Shown here: positions 5,407 to 5,946 of the stretch, piece after piece
Layout: each line of letters opens with the position of its first letter
How positions within the stretch are numbered: position 1 is the stretch's first letter
Assembly (NCBI GenBank): GCA_035415725.1
Contig: DAOOGN010000146.1
Span: forward strand, 1-5,946
DNA: 5,946 bases
DNA from: DSWT01 sp035415725
Lineage (GTDB): Bacteria > Chloroflexota > Anaerolineae > B4-G1 > SLSP01
Reading direction: 5' to 3'
Notes under the pieces: generated by a model
Seen by the model: the letters and a program-made list of their open reading frames with translations, nothing else
What the model was told of the DNA's origin: nothing
The model's database searches: none
Position numbers and translations under genes: made by a program

Positions 5407-5853
5407 ATGCGCATTCTAATTACAGGCGGAGCAGGCTTCATCGGATCGCATCTGTGTGATCGTTACCTGGCCGAAGGGCACGAAGTCATTGCGATGGACA
5501 ACCTGAGCACCGGCACAACCGATAACATTGCCCATTTAGCCGGACATCCGCGATTTTCATTTATCAAACACAATGTCACCCACTACATCTACATGGCCGG
5601 CGCGCTGGATATGGTTCTGCATCTGGCTTCGCTGCCCAGCCCGGTAGATTATCTCAACTACCCCATTCAAACCCTCAAAGTCGGCGCGATGGGAACGCAC
5701 AACGCCCTCGGACTCGCTCTGGCTAAAAATGCGAAGTTCCTGCTGGCTTCCCCTTCAGAGGTATACGGCGATCCGTTGGTTCACCCGCAGGACGAAAGCT
5801 ATTGGGGCAACGTCAACCCGGTAGGGCCGCGCGGCGTCTACGACGACGCCTGA
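5407..5853 (+). CDS. Truncated NAD-dependent epimerase/dehydratase, UDP-glucuronate decarboxylase-like
   Basis: The 148 residues match the N-terminal half of extended short-chain dehydrogenases that turn UDP-glucuronate into UDP-xylose, a cytoplasmic nucleotide-sugar step for polysaccharides. Visible are the Rossmann motif GGAGFIG with G7, G10 and G13, the NAD-ribose-binding Asp31 in MDNLSTG, HLASLPSPVDY (72-82), SEVYGDP (117-123), and GPRGVYDDA (140-148) carrying the catalytic Tyr145. Full-length members have ~310-320 residues. Here TGA replaces the codon where the catalytic Lys of YxxxK should be, so that Lys and the sugar-binding half are missing. Pro116 sits where the family usually has the catalytic Thr/Ser (TSEVYG). 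The product should be inactive. The start is well supported by AAGGAG and a consensus promoter. The cause may be gene decay, a rearrangement or an assembly junction. Confidence 0.85.
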   Translation: MRILITGGAGFIGSHLCDRYLAEGHEVIAMDNLSTGTTDNIAHLAGHPRFSFIKHNVTHYIYMAGALDMVLHLASLPSPVDYLNYPIQTLKVGAMGTHNALGLALAKNAKFLLASPSEVYGDPLVHPQDESYWGNVNPVGPRGVYDDA

Positions 5854-5946
5854 CCTGCGAGAGCAGACCTGTTCGCGCGTGTTTCCCCGCCGCTGCCCTG
5901 GCCGTTGCTGTTTTGGTGGTTCTTTCGGACGCAGTTGTACCAAGCG
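5854..5946 (+). other. Unrelated open sequence after the break, possible fragment of a membrane-associated protein
   Basis: From the TGA of the epimerase to the window end, the same frame stays open for 31 codons. It encodes an aromatic-rich stretch including PLPWPLLFWWFF. About three quarters of its third codon positions are G or C, consistent with real coding sequence. It does not resemble the expected continuation of the epimerase (KRFAEA...). It is loosely reminiscent of the C-terminal membrane-associated region of family-2 glycosyltransferases, which often neighbour such epimerases, but the piece is too short to assign. The other two plus-strand frames are also open here, so the frame choice is uncertain. 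Confidence 0.25.

Noticed and set aside
5755..5943. 62-codon minus-strand frame across the epimerase end
   Set aside because: It is low-complexity Arg/Pro/Gln-rich translation opposite a well-supported coding region, and has no ribosome site.
1..5946. CRISPR array, insertion sequence or transposase, prophage genes
   Set aside because: No regularly spaced direct repeats, transposase motifs or phage proteins were seen. The only possible mobile trace is the small palindrome at 65-129.

Overview
This looks like a fragment of a bacterial chromosome of moderate GC content with mostly ordinary coding density. Five genes lie on the minus strand, and one interrupted gene runs off to the right on the plus strand. 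The protein types are an archaeal/thermophile-type THEP1 NTPase, a family-5 peptide-type binding protein without a lipobox, a membrane-anchored winged-helix regulator and a UDP-glucuronate-decarboxylase-type epimerase. Together they fit an environmental lineage such as Chloroflexota (Anaerolineae-like). That placement is an impression from protein style only; no rRNA or marker gene is present.

Layout from left to right. Bases 1-187 hold no convincing gene but contain a striking 65-bp imperfect palindrome (65-129). Next, reading leftward, come a small membrane-anchored NTF2-like protein (188-703) and, 17 bp upstream of it, a secreted protein of unknown function with a perfect EF-hand-type calcium loop (721-2148). 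These two form a likely two-gene operon. The gap in front of them (2149-2323) encodes a leader that can fold into three consecutive hairpins, the last of which displays the Shine-Dalgarno sequence in its loop. Further right are a family-5 solute-binding protein (2324-3883), overlapped for 41 bp by a one-component regulator with one transmembrane helix, a GAF/PAS-like segment and a C-terminal OmpR-type winged helix (3843-4673), and then a THEP1-type P-loop NTPase (4745-5275). These three probably form a second operon.

Between the NTPase and the plus-strand epimerase (5276-5406) is a compact divergent promoter region. The two -10 boxes (TATAAT on plus, TATACT on minus) physically overlap, so the two directions may compete. 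A short GC hairpin followed by five Ts sits in the minus-strand leader and could act as a terminator or attenuator before the NTPase.

The epimerase reads well for 148 codons. It then stops exactly where the catalytic lysine of its YxxxK motif should be, and the last 96 bases are unrelated sequence. The same gene has proline where the family normally has the catalytic Thr/Ser. It is either a decayed or rearranged gene or an assembly junction near the end of the contig.

The most interesting biology is the regulator/binding-protein pair with no permease or ATPase beside it. This suggests the binding protein may serve sensing rather than transport. Second is the densely structured leader of the secreted-protein operon. 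Both are inferences from the sequence and remain untested.
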